Origin: Sphaerulina vaccinii
Taxonomy: Eukaryota; Ascomycota; Dothideomycetes; Mycosphaerellales; Mycosphaerellaceae
Length of the DNA stretch: 64,000 nucleotides
Direction of reading: 5' to 3'
Assembly: GCA_022570795.1 (NCBI GenBank)
Contig: JAKUDP010000002.1
Coordinates: 1,922,001 to 1,986,000 of the forward strand
Below the pieces are notes generated by a model. That model saw only the letters and a program-made list of their open reading frames with translations, had not been told where the DNA came from and ran no database searches. This document shows positions 12,201-20,898 of the stretch, piece by piece. The translations under genes and the position numbers were made by a program. Every line of letters begins with the position of its first letter. Position 1 is the stretch's first letter.

Positions 12201-15200
12201 GTTATACTCTTTGCGTACGCTTGCTAACGATTTGGCAGCTTCTGCATGTTTCTGAAGCTCAACTTCGTAGCTAGTTTGTGCCTCCTGTGCTATTTCAGCT
12301 TGAGTTTTAACATCATCCTGTATGGTAATAGCATTCGCCTCGAGGCGCTCAACTTCATCCTTCAGTCGGCTCAACTCAGACTCGTAGTTGGCTTTCTGCT
12401 CCGCGAGTAGGCGACCACTATCGTCCGCCTTTCCGCGAAGCTCAGAAACTTCACTGTTGGTAGTGCCTAGCTCCGAGCTAATGTCTTCGATACGTTGCTC
12501 GAGCTCAGTAATCTTGGCATCCTTCTCAGCAATGAGAGCATCGCTGTCCTCCTTGTACTGATCGGCAGTCGTGCTTAGATTGCTGAGCTCTTCCTCAGAA
12601 GCTTGAGCAATGGCCTGATATTGTTCCACTTGCTTTCTCGCATTTTCCAGTTCACCTTTTTGCAGCTCAACATCACGTCGAAGCTCCGAGACTTGCACAG
12701 CAAGGCGTTGTTCGACAGGCAAATCTTCTTCTTCGCCGTTCTGTTGAGCGCCGTCCTGTGTTGGTTCAACGCGCGGAGTAGGACGTGGCTGCAAGGCCGT
12801 GACTTTCTCTTCCGCGGCACGAAGCTCAATCTTCAGTTCGTCGACACGGCTCTGCAACTGATCGCGATTTGTCTTTGCAGCTACAAGCTCTTCTCGGACG
12901 TTGCCAAGACTCTTCACAAGATCATCGATCCGGGTGCGGCTCTGCCCCTCCTCATACTCGCGACGCAATGCTACTTTCCTGCTGTCTTCCACTTCGGATT
13001 CGAGCTTTTTCTTGGTATCATTGAGCTCCGTCTCCAGCGTCTCGACGCGAGATTGCATACGACGACGGTTGTCAGACTCCTGTAGCTCGCGTTCGTTCTG
13101 AAGATTCTGCAGATCTGTGACAAGCTTGTTCAGGCGGGATCGATCGTCCAGTAGAGTCTTGTTCTCCTCTTGAAGTCGAGCTTCAATGCGCTTGAAAAGC
13201 TCTTTCTCCGCTTTCGCGTTGGCGTTCTCGTTACGAAGAGACTCCGTCATGGAACGCGCCTCGACCAATTCCTCAGCGACCTGCTGAGTGCGCAAATCCT
13301 GCCGCGCTGCTTGCTCGCCCAGCTGCTGTGATCGCTTCTGCAGCTCACCGTTCTCGTTGCGTAAAGCAGTAAAATTAGACTGAAGCATTTCATAACGTTC
13401 CGAAGCCAACGTGAGTTGCGATTGAGCACGCGCAAGGTCTGCTTGCAATGTGCTCTTTTCGCGTGTCAGAGCATCAGCCTGCTCCTTCAGCATGCGACGG
13501 TCGGTCGACGACTCGTTGCGGAATTGGTCAAAGTAGGTCTGATGCTCTTTGAGAAGCTTGCGGAGGTCCTCATCGTCCTTACTGCGAGGTGTCGCTGGAG
13601 GACCGACGCTGTTGCGCTGTGGAGTGCCAGGCCCGATACTATGACCGAACAGCGACTGCATGTCGGCATCAGGAGCCAGCTGGCCGCGATTTTGCAGCAT
13701 TCTCCGGAACATGTCGCGCTCCTTCATGTAGCTGTCAATCTGGGACGTTGTGGCAGTGAGCTCGTCCTTGTAACGCTCGACCTGTTGCCGTAACACTTCG
13801 ACTTCTTGCGCGTCCGCCTCGGATTGTCGTGCCTTCTCCTTGGCCTCGTCACCCTCCATTTGATCTCCCAGCTCCCGAGTCAATCTAAGGAGCCTCTCAT
13901 TTTGTGCCTGCAGATCAGCGACCTCGCGGAAAATCACCAGACGCTCCGATATGAGGCGTCCAGTGCTGCTGAGTTCGTCCAGAGTGCCATCGTCAAGCTC
14001 ACCACGAGCAGCACGTTCCAGCTCCAATCGCTCGTCCGCAGATAATTCTCCCAAGCCCTGGTCGCGGCTCTGGAGTTCCACCAACAGAATCTTCACCTGT
14101 GCTGACAAGTCACGCAATTGCTGTCGAAGAATTTGACTCTCGTGCGCTGCGCTGTTGGCCTCTCCTTGCCATCGCTCGAGCTCTCTAATGGCACCGTCCT
14201 TGCCAGCGTTCGCTTCGTCCAGAAGTCGAGAGAAGTCGAGCACTTCGTCCTCCAGACGCTCCTGCTCTTCTTTGAGGTCCTCAAGCTCCGGCTTTCGTGT
14301 TTCCAGCTCATTGACAAGCTCGTCAAGTGCCGTGGAAAGCTTGTTGGTTCGTCTTCGCTCGTTCTCAAGATCTTCCTGTGCTTCCGTATATCTGGTATAC
14401 AGCTGGGTGAAGCTCAGACCATTGACGACCTTACGCACTGAGCCGGGCATTGCTGAAGGTGAAGCATTGCGACCAGGCGTCCGTGGTTCGCCATTTCGTA
14501 GCGGTGTACCAGGTCTCGACATGCGCGGCTGCTGCTCCAGGCGCTCCACAGTGAGCTCCAGCTCAGCGACCTTTGACTCTGCAGTCTCCTTGTCACCCCT
14601 CTCGGTCTCAATCTCAGCCTGTAACCTCCCAATCTCTTCAGCAGCATCCTCTTTGATCTGATCTACCTGCCCTTGCACTTCTTGTAGCCGTGCCTTGTGA
14701 GTCGCAGCATTCTGTGCCTGCAGCTCAGCCAGTCGTTTGCTACCACTCAGCTCTGCCCTGAAATCTTGCTCTTTGCGGGCTGCCTCTTCTTGCAAGCTTG
14801 CGATTCGCGCGAAGGCTTCGTCCGCTTTGCCTTGTACCTCATCGAGTCGTTGTCGTAGTGTCGCTTCAGTCCGCTTCAGCGCGTCCACAGTGGCGTTGCT
14901 GTCCTCTAGGTCGCGTTCCAAGGTAGAGATCCGGGCATTGCGTTCCTTGCGGAATTTGGTGTGCTCCTGGCTGCGTGTCTGTAGCTCGTTGGCGTGCCAC
15001 TCGTTGTTCTTCTTGAGGAGATCAATTTCCTGCTGCAGTGACTGTTCCTTGAACTTCTGCGATGAAGCTGCGTTCTCTAAAGCAGAATTCTTCTCCTCGA
15101 GCTGGTTGATCTCTCGTCGTAGGCCCAACAGTTTTGAATGCTGCTCAGATAGTTCAGTTGCTACTCGGTCCTTCTCCGTAGACTTGCTCTCAACCAGAGC

Positions 15201-15641
15201 CAAAGCATCGCGGTTAGATGCCTCGAGGGTGTCGATTCTTTGTCTCAGCGCCTGGGTCTCAGCACTTGAGCCCGACGAAGACGACTTCAACTGCTCGAGC
15301 TCTGCGGCAAGAGCTTCGCGTGCAGCCTCACTCTGATCAAGTTTCGTTCGCAGCTCCTCGACCTCCTTGTGAGCCTTGGTGACGGCAGATTTCTGAGCCT
15401 TCACCTTTGCGTCGGAAGTGCGGACTGTGTTGTCGAGTTCCACGTCCACTTTTAATTTCTCGGCCTTGAGCGCGTCGAATTCCTGGCCCTTATCGGTGAG
15501 GGAGAGCAGGAAGTCCTCGACCAGTTCGGCTGTTGGTGCGTCCAGAAGTCCTTGCACATCGCTCACAGCGACACCGAAAGTGGTTGCAATGTAGGACACG
15601 TCCAGCGCCGCCGGATCGTGTGCCTGCGCCCGCGTGCGCAT
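9249..15641 (-). CDS. MLP1: Nuclear-pore basket protein Mlp1/TPR
   Basis: Large coiled-coil filament protein of the nuclear basket, which in yeast anchors mRNA export and quality control at the pore. A single uninterrupted 2,130-aa frame. I start at ATG 15641 (MRTRAQAHDP) rather than further upstream, because the residues before it are Cys/His/Ser-rich and read like 5' leader. Residues from about 60 to 1,700 are almost continuous heptad coiled coil rich in Glu, Gln, Lys, Arg and Leu, in the size range of yeast Mlp1 (about 1,900) and human TPR (about 2,360). The early Pro-containing break (MSRPGTPLRNGEPRTPGR, around 450) is typical of fungal orthologues. The last 250 residues switch to Ala/Pro/Ser and then Gly/Arg-rich repeats (GGxxRGG type), followed by a basic KRAHDG stretch, a likely nuclear signal. 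It is divergent from the TFIIE beta gene. Confidence 0.9.
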   Translation of the reverse strand: MRTRAQAHDPAALDVSYIATTFGVAVSDVQGLLDAPTAELVEDFLLSLTDKGQEFDALKAEKLKVDVELDNTVRTSDAKVKAQKSAVTKAHKEVEELRTKLDQSEAAREALAAELEQLKSSSSGSSAETQALRQRIDTLEASNRDALALVESKSTEKDRVATELSEQHSKLLGLRREINQLEEKNSALENAASSQKFKEQSLQQEIDLLKKNNEWHANELQTRSQEHTKFRKERNARISTLERDLEDSNATVDALKRTEATLRQRLDEVQGKADEAFARIASLQEEAARKEQDFRAELSGSKRLAELQAQNAATHKARLQEVQGQVDQIKEDAAEEIGRLQAEIETERGDKETAESKVAELELTVERLEQQPRMSRPGTPLRNGEPRTPGRNASPSAMPGSVRKVVNGLSFTQLYTRYTEAQEDLENERRRTNKLSTALDELVNELETRKPELEDLKEEQERLEDEVLDFSRLLDEANAGKDGAIRELERWQGEANSAAHESQILRQQLRDLSAQVKILLVELQSRDQGLGELSADERLELERAARGELDDGTLDELSSTGRLISERLVIFREVADLQAQNERLLRLTRELGDQMEGDEAKEKARQSEADAQEVEVLRQQVERYKDELTATTSQIDSYMKERDMFRRMLQNRGQLAPDADMQSLFGHSIGPGTPQRNSVGPPATPRSKDDEDLRKLLKEHQTYFDQFRNESSTDRRMLKEQADALTREKSTLQADLARAQSQLTLASERYEMLQSNFTALRNENGELQKRSQQLGEQAARQDLRTQQVAEELVEARSMTESLRNENANAKAEKELFKRIEARLQEENKTLLDDRSRLNKLVTDLQNLQNERELQESDNRRRMQSRVETLETELNDTKKKLESEVEDSRKVALRREYEEGQSRTRIDDLVKSLGNVREELVAAKTNRDQLQSRVDELKIELRAAEEKVTALQPRPTPRVEPTQDGAQQNGEEEDLPVEQRLAVQVSELRRDVELQKGELENARKQVEQYQAIAQASEEELSNLSTTADQYKEDSDALIAEKDAKITELEQRIEDISSELGTTNSEVSELRGKADDSGRLLAEQKANYESELSRLKDEVERLEANAITIQDDVKTQAEIAQEAQTSYEVELQKHAEAAKSLASVRKEYNELKTEVAGARAEADAAKSSLERSEESWAEQREQFERELEEATRKRQDVDEQNKLLHQQMESFSKELMALRQGRAAAAATPADSEGSESTTSSGSNLQEVINFLRREKEIVDTQYELSVQEAKRLQQQLEYANTQLDETRQKLADERRQAVEKSSAESSTSKLMQTINELNVYRESATTLRNEARQARENLEEKSQEVERLLAEIEPLKGRVGELEGEMEIKEGEMKLLQDDRDHWRDRTQNIISKYDRVDPAELEEMKKKLEGLQAEKERLEAEQVPMQEQIDGFEARLQSEKEAAVTPLNDRLTKFKEQAKNQDANRRTKINELTSDKTQLTTEKENLATELQQVQTQLASVTTELEQAKTELDQTKAALEEARSNATKATSDDAEEGQVEEDGTASGKDSEHADLHAKIAEAESKASEHASRADGLSTEVETLQSRVQELESQVGELQQQLESAQANVGDNSTAPATDNTEALERLQQDLATAQQEVETLRTNAAAVPAESLVNAEPAAGEKSVADQVAEEVARQRAELEQQHELSKTQIEEKTQSKIDALKAEFEQKLVEEKAKVRGEVEQELRATHEVEIRKLTDEHSAAIGKLQAEHQAELERFNADGATAVEKAEALSPVKPKAEAPAAAAPGMVDVKTLNLTYEQATELIKHDKQIKELLTKSVKGHVEKQTVKLRDLITAKEAEIVDLKEQLSKIPAAEPAEAAQSQPSEADTLARQELEQQLATAKSELEAAQAAKDTAVKQATDTLEKKFKLQLNQRDIAVAKVTAVQKAVAETPEKPVKEVWEVAQKARPTPATAKPAAPSASPSTTQPAAAPTFGLPSKAVGATPANPQAASFTPSAAPASGAPASRPGSQSGASAIGKPANGTGPAASKSAIPAVGASKLPGTGARSGPASRQNSVGGAATPNALQARGGLNSGLPRGGGIPRGGTRGGSSIRGAARGNAANAGQKRAHDGAEPAGNDSKRTRGGGAGGA

Positions 15642-16121
15642 CGTCTCGGTCGGTGTGGTTTGATTGTAGAGCTCAAACCATGGCGTGTGGTAGTGGTTAC
15701 ACTTAAGGGAAGATGGGTAGGGAGCGTGGGGAAGGGAAGGGAAGGCGACGCGTGTTGAATGTGACTGTGACTGTTGTTGATGCGAGTGCGAAGTGAAGCT
15801 CCTCCGCAAACGAACGTCAAAGATGCCAGCACCGCCACAACAGGCACAAGCCACAGGCAACCAACCAACTTCGATCTCACTGCTCTCTCTAACACTCCAC
15901 AACAACCACCACTTCTCCAAGCTGTCGCGCACTCTCTCTCGCCCTCACTCAGACAACATCAGTACGCGACAGCTCAGAGACACACTTGATATCAACGCCA
16001 TCTTCTCCTCCGCAGACCCGGACCTCTTAAGTGACTGCTCCGGATCGATCACCGACTACGCCCTCTCCAGTCAACGCCCTCTTCTTGTCCAGGCAACAAC
16101 ACTACCACATCCACCGCGATC
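15642..16121. promoter_or_regulatory. Shared divergent promoter, MLP1 / TFIIE beta
   Basis: A 480-bp spacer between two oppositely oriented start codons. It must hold both promoters and both 5' leaders unless a leader intron exists. It has CT/CA-rich stretches on the plus strand near 15880-15970 and no TATA box that I can call. Co-expression of the two genes is inference. Confidence 0.5.
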
Positions 16122-17000
16122 ATGTCTCTCTCGTCGAAGTTCCACTCCTATAGACAGGAGCTTGCTGAGACTGCAAGTCGCAACATCCACTCAGCGCGAC
16201 CTGCAGGCGCATCTACTGTTCCAGCGCGCACATCGACACCAAAGCCCGCCACGCCTGCCGCCTCTGCAGACACTCCAAAGCGCACCCACGAGGAAGCCTT
16301 CAGCACGCCCGCTGTTCCAGGCATCATGCAAGGATCAGGACACGAACTCTTGACGCAGGTGCACTACGCCATCGACAAATTGAAGGCAAACAAGCTGGAG
16401 CCCATAACCTTTGACGAACTGATCAACTACCTCTCCCTGCCCAACGACGCACAACGTAGGATTCCCCTCATCAAGCGCGCCCTCCAGGACAGCGATCGCG
16501 TCGAGTACATCCCAAAGAACATGAGTGCTACAGGGAAGGAGTCATTCCGCTACCGGCCCAAGCATCCAGTAACAAATGCCGAAGAGCTGAAGAACTACCT
16601 CGCTCGTCAACAGACAGCCCAAGGAATTCCAGTGAAGGAGCTGAAAGACGGCTGGCCAGACTGTCAAAAAGCTATCGATCAGTTGGAGCGCGAACATTTC
16701 CTACTCGCGACTCGAAACAAGAAGGATAACACTGCGAAGATGATCTGGCCAGACTCACCAGCTTACCACGTGGAAATCGCTGATGAGTTTCGAGACTTCT
16801 GGACAAAGACAAAGTTGCCTGCAACGGAGGAGGCGATTCGAACTGACTTGGAGAAGGCTAGCATCACTCCTACAAGTCAGGTGAAGGAGATGAGGAGAGA
16901 TAACATGAAGAAGAAAGACAAAAAGAGAGCCAGCAGGAGAGGTGGAAAGACGACCAATTCGCATATGGCGGGTATCCTCAAGGACTATACACGGAAGTAG
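16122..17000 (+). CDS. TFA2: General transcription factor TFIIE beta subunit (Tfa2)
   Basis: Small subunit of TFIIE, which with the alpha subunit helps recruit TFIIH to the RNA polymerase II pre-initiation complex in the nucleus. A single exon of 292 aa with ATG at 16122. After about 65 Ala/Thr/Pro-rich residues, a first winged-helix region begins near QVHYAIDKLK and FDELINYLSLP. A second follows with RYRPKHPVTNAEELKNYLA and GIPVKELKDGWPDCQKAIDQLE. A WPDSP block and a strongly basic tail (KKKDKKRASRRGGK) close the protein. This order and length match fungal TFIIE beta. It shares a 480-bp spacer with MLP1 on the other strand. Confidence 0.9.
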   Translation: MSLSSKFHSYRQELAETASRNIHSARPAGASTVPARTSTPKPATPAASADTPKRTHEEAFSTPAVPGIMQGSGHELLTQVHYAIDKLKANKLEPITFDELINYLSLPNDAQRRIPLIKRALQDSDRVEYIPKNMSATGKESFRYRPKHPVTNAEELKNYLARQQTAQGIPVKELKDGWPDCQKAIDQLEREHFLLATRNKKDNTAKMIWPDSPAYHVEIADEFRDFWTKTKLPATEEAIRTDLEKASITPTSQVKEMRRDNMKKKDKKRASRRGGKTTNSHMAGILKDYTRK

Positions 17001-17287
17001 AACGCATTCATCTTCGTTCGCACGCGAGCACCAGACTGGCGTATCCTTCGACAGAGGGCAATACGAGTGAATCGGTTTTCAAAAAGGAATTACTTTTAGC
17101 GAGGCGTTGGTGGGATTTTGAAAAGTCGCGAGATGATAGGCGTACATAGCCTGCACTAGCGACATTTTGTGCGGTCTCTGAATCTAGTATTCCATAGTCT
17201 CATGACTAGACTGACATCGAGAAGCCAGTAATGAGCATTCATAGCTGTCCCGCAGGAATCAGGTACATGATGGATGACAAGCCTCAA

Positions 17288-18832
17288 TCAGTCCATATCA
17301 TCAATCTCTGTAATCCTGCTCTGCTCCTCCTCATGCCCAGGCATCTTGTGCGTCCTCTCAATCTCCTCAATAGTCTTCTTGCCCTCGTCAGTAGTGGCAT
17401 CAATGACTCCCTCCTCCAGACTCAACATGCCACCATTACCCAGCTGCTCCACTACTTCTTCGGCTTCCTCGACGCTCATCTTCCCAAGCACTTCGTTGAC
17501 CTTCTCTAGGCTACCAGTCTCCAGTGCTCGTTGCAGGCCAGGTGGGAAAGTGTCAAAGATGCTTCTCGCCGCCTTCTCGTCCTCGTTCTGACACTGGTTT
17601 ATAGGAGGTGGAGTAACAATGTTGATCGTGGTGTTAGGGTCTACAGCATGTAGCTGAATCTGTTCTGTCTCGCCATTGTCTTCTTCCGCGTGCTGTTTGG
17701 CCAGCACAGCTGTTCTGTTGCGAATACGTGCATATGTTTGGTTGACATCATCTAAGAACAGTTTCCGTGCTTGGTGATTGGGCGTTTGAATGCGCTGGAA
17801 GAAGAGACCTACGCCATCTTTACCGAGTTGACGACAGTATTGGAGTAGAAGTGCTTGATGCACACACTGTCGAGCGTAATCCTCTTCCTTCTTGGATTTG
17901 GCATTCTGCTGCGCTGAGAAGGCCTCCACTAGCAGACCATCTGTGTGCTTTTCTGCCAGGATTCCCGGATTCGACCCGATGAAGTTCAAGCTGGTCTTGT
18001 AGTCTCCATATGCGATCTGACCGAACTTCTTGGCAATCGGTGCTGCTTCCTCAATGTCGTCCTCGTCCTCGCCTGGAGCGGGATTCAGTGCATCGTCTTC
18101 TACACCAGCTTCGTAGCCAGAAGGGGATCCGCCCATTTGTTGCACACTTCCTGCGTTGAGCAATTCAGGTGTCTTTGTCGTCTTCTTAGCTGTTGTCTGA
18201 GGCTCCGGAGGTTGTGGTTTGGCAACATGAGAAGTGTCGAAACCGGTATGTATTGATTCGCTGGTAATCTTGCTCCCCTCTTCCTTCTCCAGTTTTGCCA
18301 GCTCGACTTTCAAGTCCTTCTGCAATTGCTTTACCTTATTGTTATGACTGTCAATTTCCTTGATGTATGCCGCATATCTCGCAACACCCACTGCACCAGT
18401 CTTGTCAATCTCTGACTTGACCTGATCGACCAGGGCTCCCATCATCTTGCTGTAACTTGGTTGCTGCTCTTTCGAGTGTACACCAGGAGGTGGGTTCGGA
18501 GGCTGATCCGGACCTAGACTGCTATCGCTGGCAAAATCCATCAGGCAGTCAAACACAACTTCATCAACACTGGCGGTATCCTTCTTATCCTGGACTTCTG
18601 CTGTGTGGCTATTGAGAGCTTTGAGCAGCGCGTCAATGCGCAGTAGCAAGCCATCGTTTACTACACTTTCGTATTTCAGAGTCGTGATGCGGAACTTCCT
18701 GTCGATTCGCTGCTGGTGGATCTGGTTCTGTTTGGCTCGGATGAAAGATCGCTTGTCGACGTTTGGGTGCACTTCGATATCGCTGTCGTCGCTAAGCTCG
18801 AGCGCATCCCACTTGCTGTAGTCGACGGGCAT
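17288..18832 (-). CDS. CDC37: Hsp90 co-chaperone Cdc37
   Basis: Kinase-specific co-chaperone that loads client kinases onto Hsp90 in the cytosol. A single exon of 514 aa. The extreme N-terminus MPVDYSKWDALELSDDSD is the diagnostic Cdc37 start; the Ser in LSDDSD corresponds to the CK2-phosphorylated Ser that activates Cdc37 in other species. Next come the RSFIRAKQNQIHQQR client-binding coiled coil and a linker with a long Lys/Glu coiled coil. The Hsp90-binding middle domain starts near KKFGQIAYGDYKTSLNFIGSNPGI. The C-terminal helical domain contains FDTFPPGLQRALETGSLEKV and ends in an acidic DDMD. Yeast Cdc37 is of similar length (506 aa). Confidence 0.95.
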   Translation of the reverse strand: MPVDYSKWDALELSDDSDIEVHPNVDKRSFIRAKQNQIHQQRIDRKFRITTLKYESVVNDGLLLRIDALLKALNSHTAEVQDKKDTASVDEVVFDCLMDFASDSSLGPDQPPNPPPGVHSKEQQPSYSKMMGALVDQVKSEIDKTGAVGVARYAAYIKEIDSHNNKVKQLQKDLKVELAKLEKEEGSKITSESIHTGFDTSHVAKPQPPEPQTTAKKTTKTPELLNAGSVQQMGGSPSGYEAGVEDDALNPAPGEDEDDIEEAAPIAKKFGQIAYGDYKTSLNFIGSNPGILAEKHTDGLLVEAFSAQQNAKSKKEEDYARQCVHQALLLQYCRQLGKDGVGLFFQRIQTPNHQARKLFLDDVNQTYARIRNRTAVLAKQHAEEDNGETEQIQLHAVDPNTTINIVTPPPINQCQNEDEKAARSIFDTFPPGLQRALETGSLEKVNEVLGKMSVEEAEEVVEQLGNGGMLSLEEGVIDATTDEGKKTIEEIERTHKMPGHEEEQSRITEIDDMD

Positions 18833-19674
18833 TTTCTGTGTTTCTTCTCGGTATTGTTATACAGCTTCTGTCGAGATCCAAAATTGTTGTCAAGTAGCCT
18901 GAAGTGGTGAAGCTTCTCGAAACGCGTGAGTCCCCACTTCGCGCTGCGGCAACGCGGGAACGATTGGAGGTGAAGTCACTGCATCCTTTGAGACTCCCAC
19001 TCCATCACCAGTCTAGTCTCCATCGCTGCTCATCAGAAATCCAGCCTCACGAACGTACTGCGAAGCCCATGGTCTGGAATATGCATTGTTATCTTTGACA
19101 TATGCAGAGGCTTTTGCTGACATATGACGGGCTGCATAAGTTCATGCTGTACGACTATACACACCGCCAGTAACAGACTAGGTCGCCGCATACACTCAGA
19201 CCCATGTCTGTCATCATCTTCACTATATGCAATGCTGCTGACTCGGATAGGACTTTAGCGCAAATCCGGACGAACTGGCGGCTCGACCCTGCACCATAGC
19301 TTGTTCAGACGACAGACTGTCCAGTCACAGTGGTATAGAGACGACCTTTGGAACCTTCGTTACCTCCGACACTAACCGAAGAAGTGACAGCTGCCTGCTT
19401 GGAGCATCATGACTCTGAACTCCTGCATGTGTCCCAGCCATGAGACGACAGTGGGCAGTACGCTTTGCCATCAAGGATTGACTATCGTGCATAGGGCTAC
19501 CGATATTCCATTCCATCATGCACACGGAGTGGCCTGCAGTGCTAATTCTGAGCCCGACTTCTGATTCGTAACAGAATTTCTACGGCTGCCCATAGTCTGT
19601 ATTACGATGGACAGCGCCGCTTGTGCGAATGGTAGACCTGCTAGGCTACCTTTGCACTCGTCAATTCTGCAGCC
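18833..19674. other. Intergenic, divergent spacer
   Basis: About 840 bp between CDC37 (minus) and the MFS fragment (plus). It presumably carries the CDC37 promoter. I see no convincing coding sequence or repeat. Confidence 0.5.
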
Positions 19675-20786
19675 ATGTACGACACAATCAGAGCGTCGCC
19701 ATTTGGTCTGGTTGGCAGGTATATCACCAAGGATCGACTCTTTACATACCCTGAAGAACGACAAGGCTTCCAACTAACCCACGACTATGCCTTGCCAACG
19801 GACAGAAACTCGGTTCACTCTCTGGCCCCTTCCATCGACAGTATCGATGACAAACGCAAATCCGAGATACCATCCGAAGCTCCATCCGACAGGGTCAATG
19901 AACAGCGGCAAGATGGCGGGCAGACCAGACCCAGGGACAATACGCTCAATCTCGATCTCGAGAAGAAGCAGGAGCTCGAACCTCAGCCTAGTCACCCAGG
20001 GCTCATCATTGTCACCTGGTACGACGAAATCGATCAAGAGAATCCGCTGAACTGGACCAAGTGGAAGAAAGTATGGGTAGGAACTGTCATCCTGCTCTAC
20101 ACCCTATCTGTCTATATCAGTGCATCACTCTATACAGCCGCAATTCCCACGATGCAAGAAAAATGGAGCCTGGGTACCGTCGCCGTGTCTGTAGATCTCT
20201 CGATCTACGTTATTGGCTATGGCCTGGGACCTCTCATTATGTCACCACTATCCGAGATACCTCAAATCGGCCGCAATCCACCCTACATTATCTGCTTTGC
20301 CATATTCGTTATCCTGTGCGTACCGATCGCACTCGTGGATAACTTTGCTGGAATGCTCGTGTTACGATTCTTGATGGGCTTGTTCGGCTCACCAGCGCTG
20401 GCATCAGGAGGAGCTAGCTTTGGGGACTTCTGTGGACCCATGCTATTGCCATATGCCATCGCGTTGTGGGCTGGAGGGGCTTCAGCTGGTCCAGTACGTG
20501 TTCACTTACCATACGAGTTATTGTTTCCACGCTAACGAGTCCGCAGGCTCTTGGTCCACTGGTCAGTAACTTCTCTGTCGCTGCTGAGAATTGGCGTTGG
20601 GCTTTCTGGGAGATGCTGTGGCTCAGCGGACCTGTCTTTCTTGCCATGTTCTTCTCTCTACCAGAGACATCAGCAGAGTTTCGCTGTCATGCCTATACTT
20701 CCAGACAGAAAGACCTTCTTGATCGAACCTCACTTTGCTACACCGCTATTGCACAGCAAGAAAGGAAGGCACGACATGTAGAGTAA
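19675..20786 (+). pseudogene. MFS drug/polyamine-type transporter, N-terminal half only
   Basis: Start ATG 19675 gives the usual N-terminus of fungal DHA1-type multidrug/polyamine transporters (DTIRASPFGLVGRYITKDRL). Exon 1 is 19675-20493, a 53-nt intron with GTACGT donor and a GCTAAC branch follows, and exon 2 is 20547-20786. Together they encode 352 aa. Six membrane segments are visible, with SEIPQIGRNPPYI after segment 2 and WAFWEMLWLSGPVFLAMFFSLPET as segment 6. Family members run to about 500-600 aa with twelve segments. Here the frame departs from the family right after LPET and stops 36 codons later. The second half is absent from the following sequence, where a different gene begins about 110 bp on. 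I read this as a truncated, probably non-functional gene; a short expressed product cannot be excluded. Confidence 0.7.
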
Positions 20787-20898
20787 CGTTCATTTCTCAC
20801 TTCTCACGCCGGTCTATTGCTAGCAGGATAAGTATGCTGCTCCTTTTCATCGTTGAAACCACTTTAAGCCACACTTTGTTTCGATCCAAACGACAGAC

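Noticed and set aside
14155..14661. Long Ser/Arg-rich plus-strand frames inside MLP1
   Set aside because: They are shadows of the Glu/Leu/Lys-rich coiled coil on the other strand.
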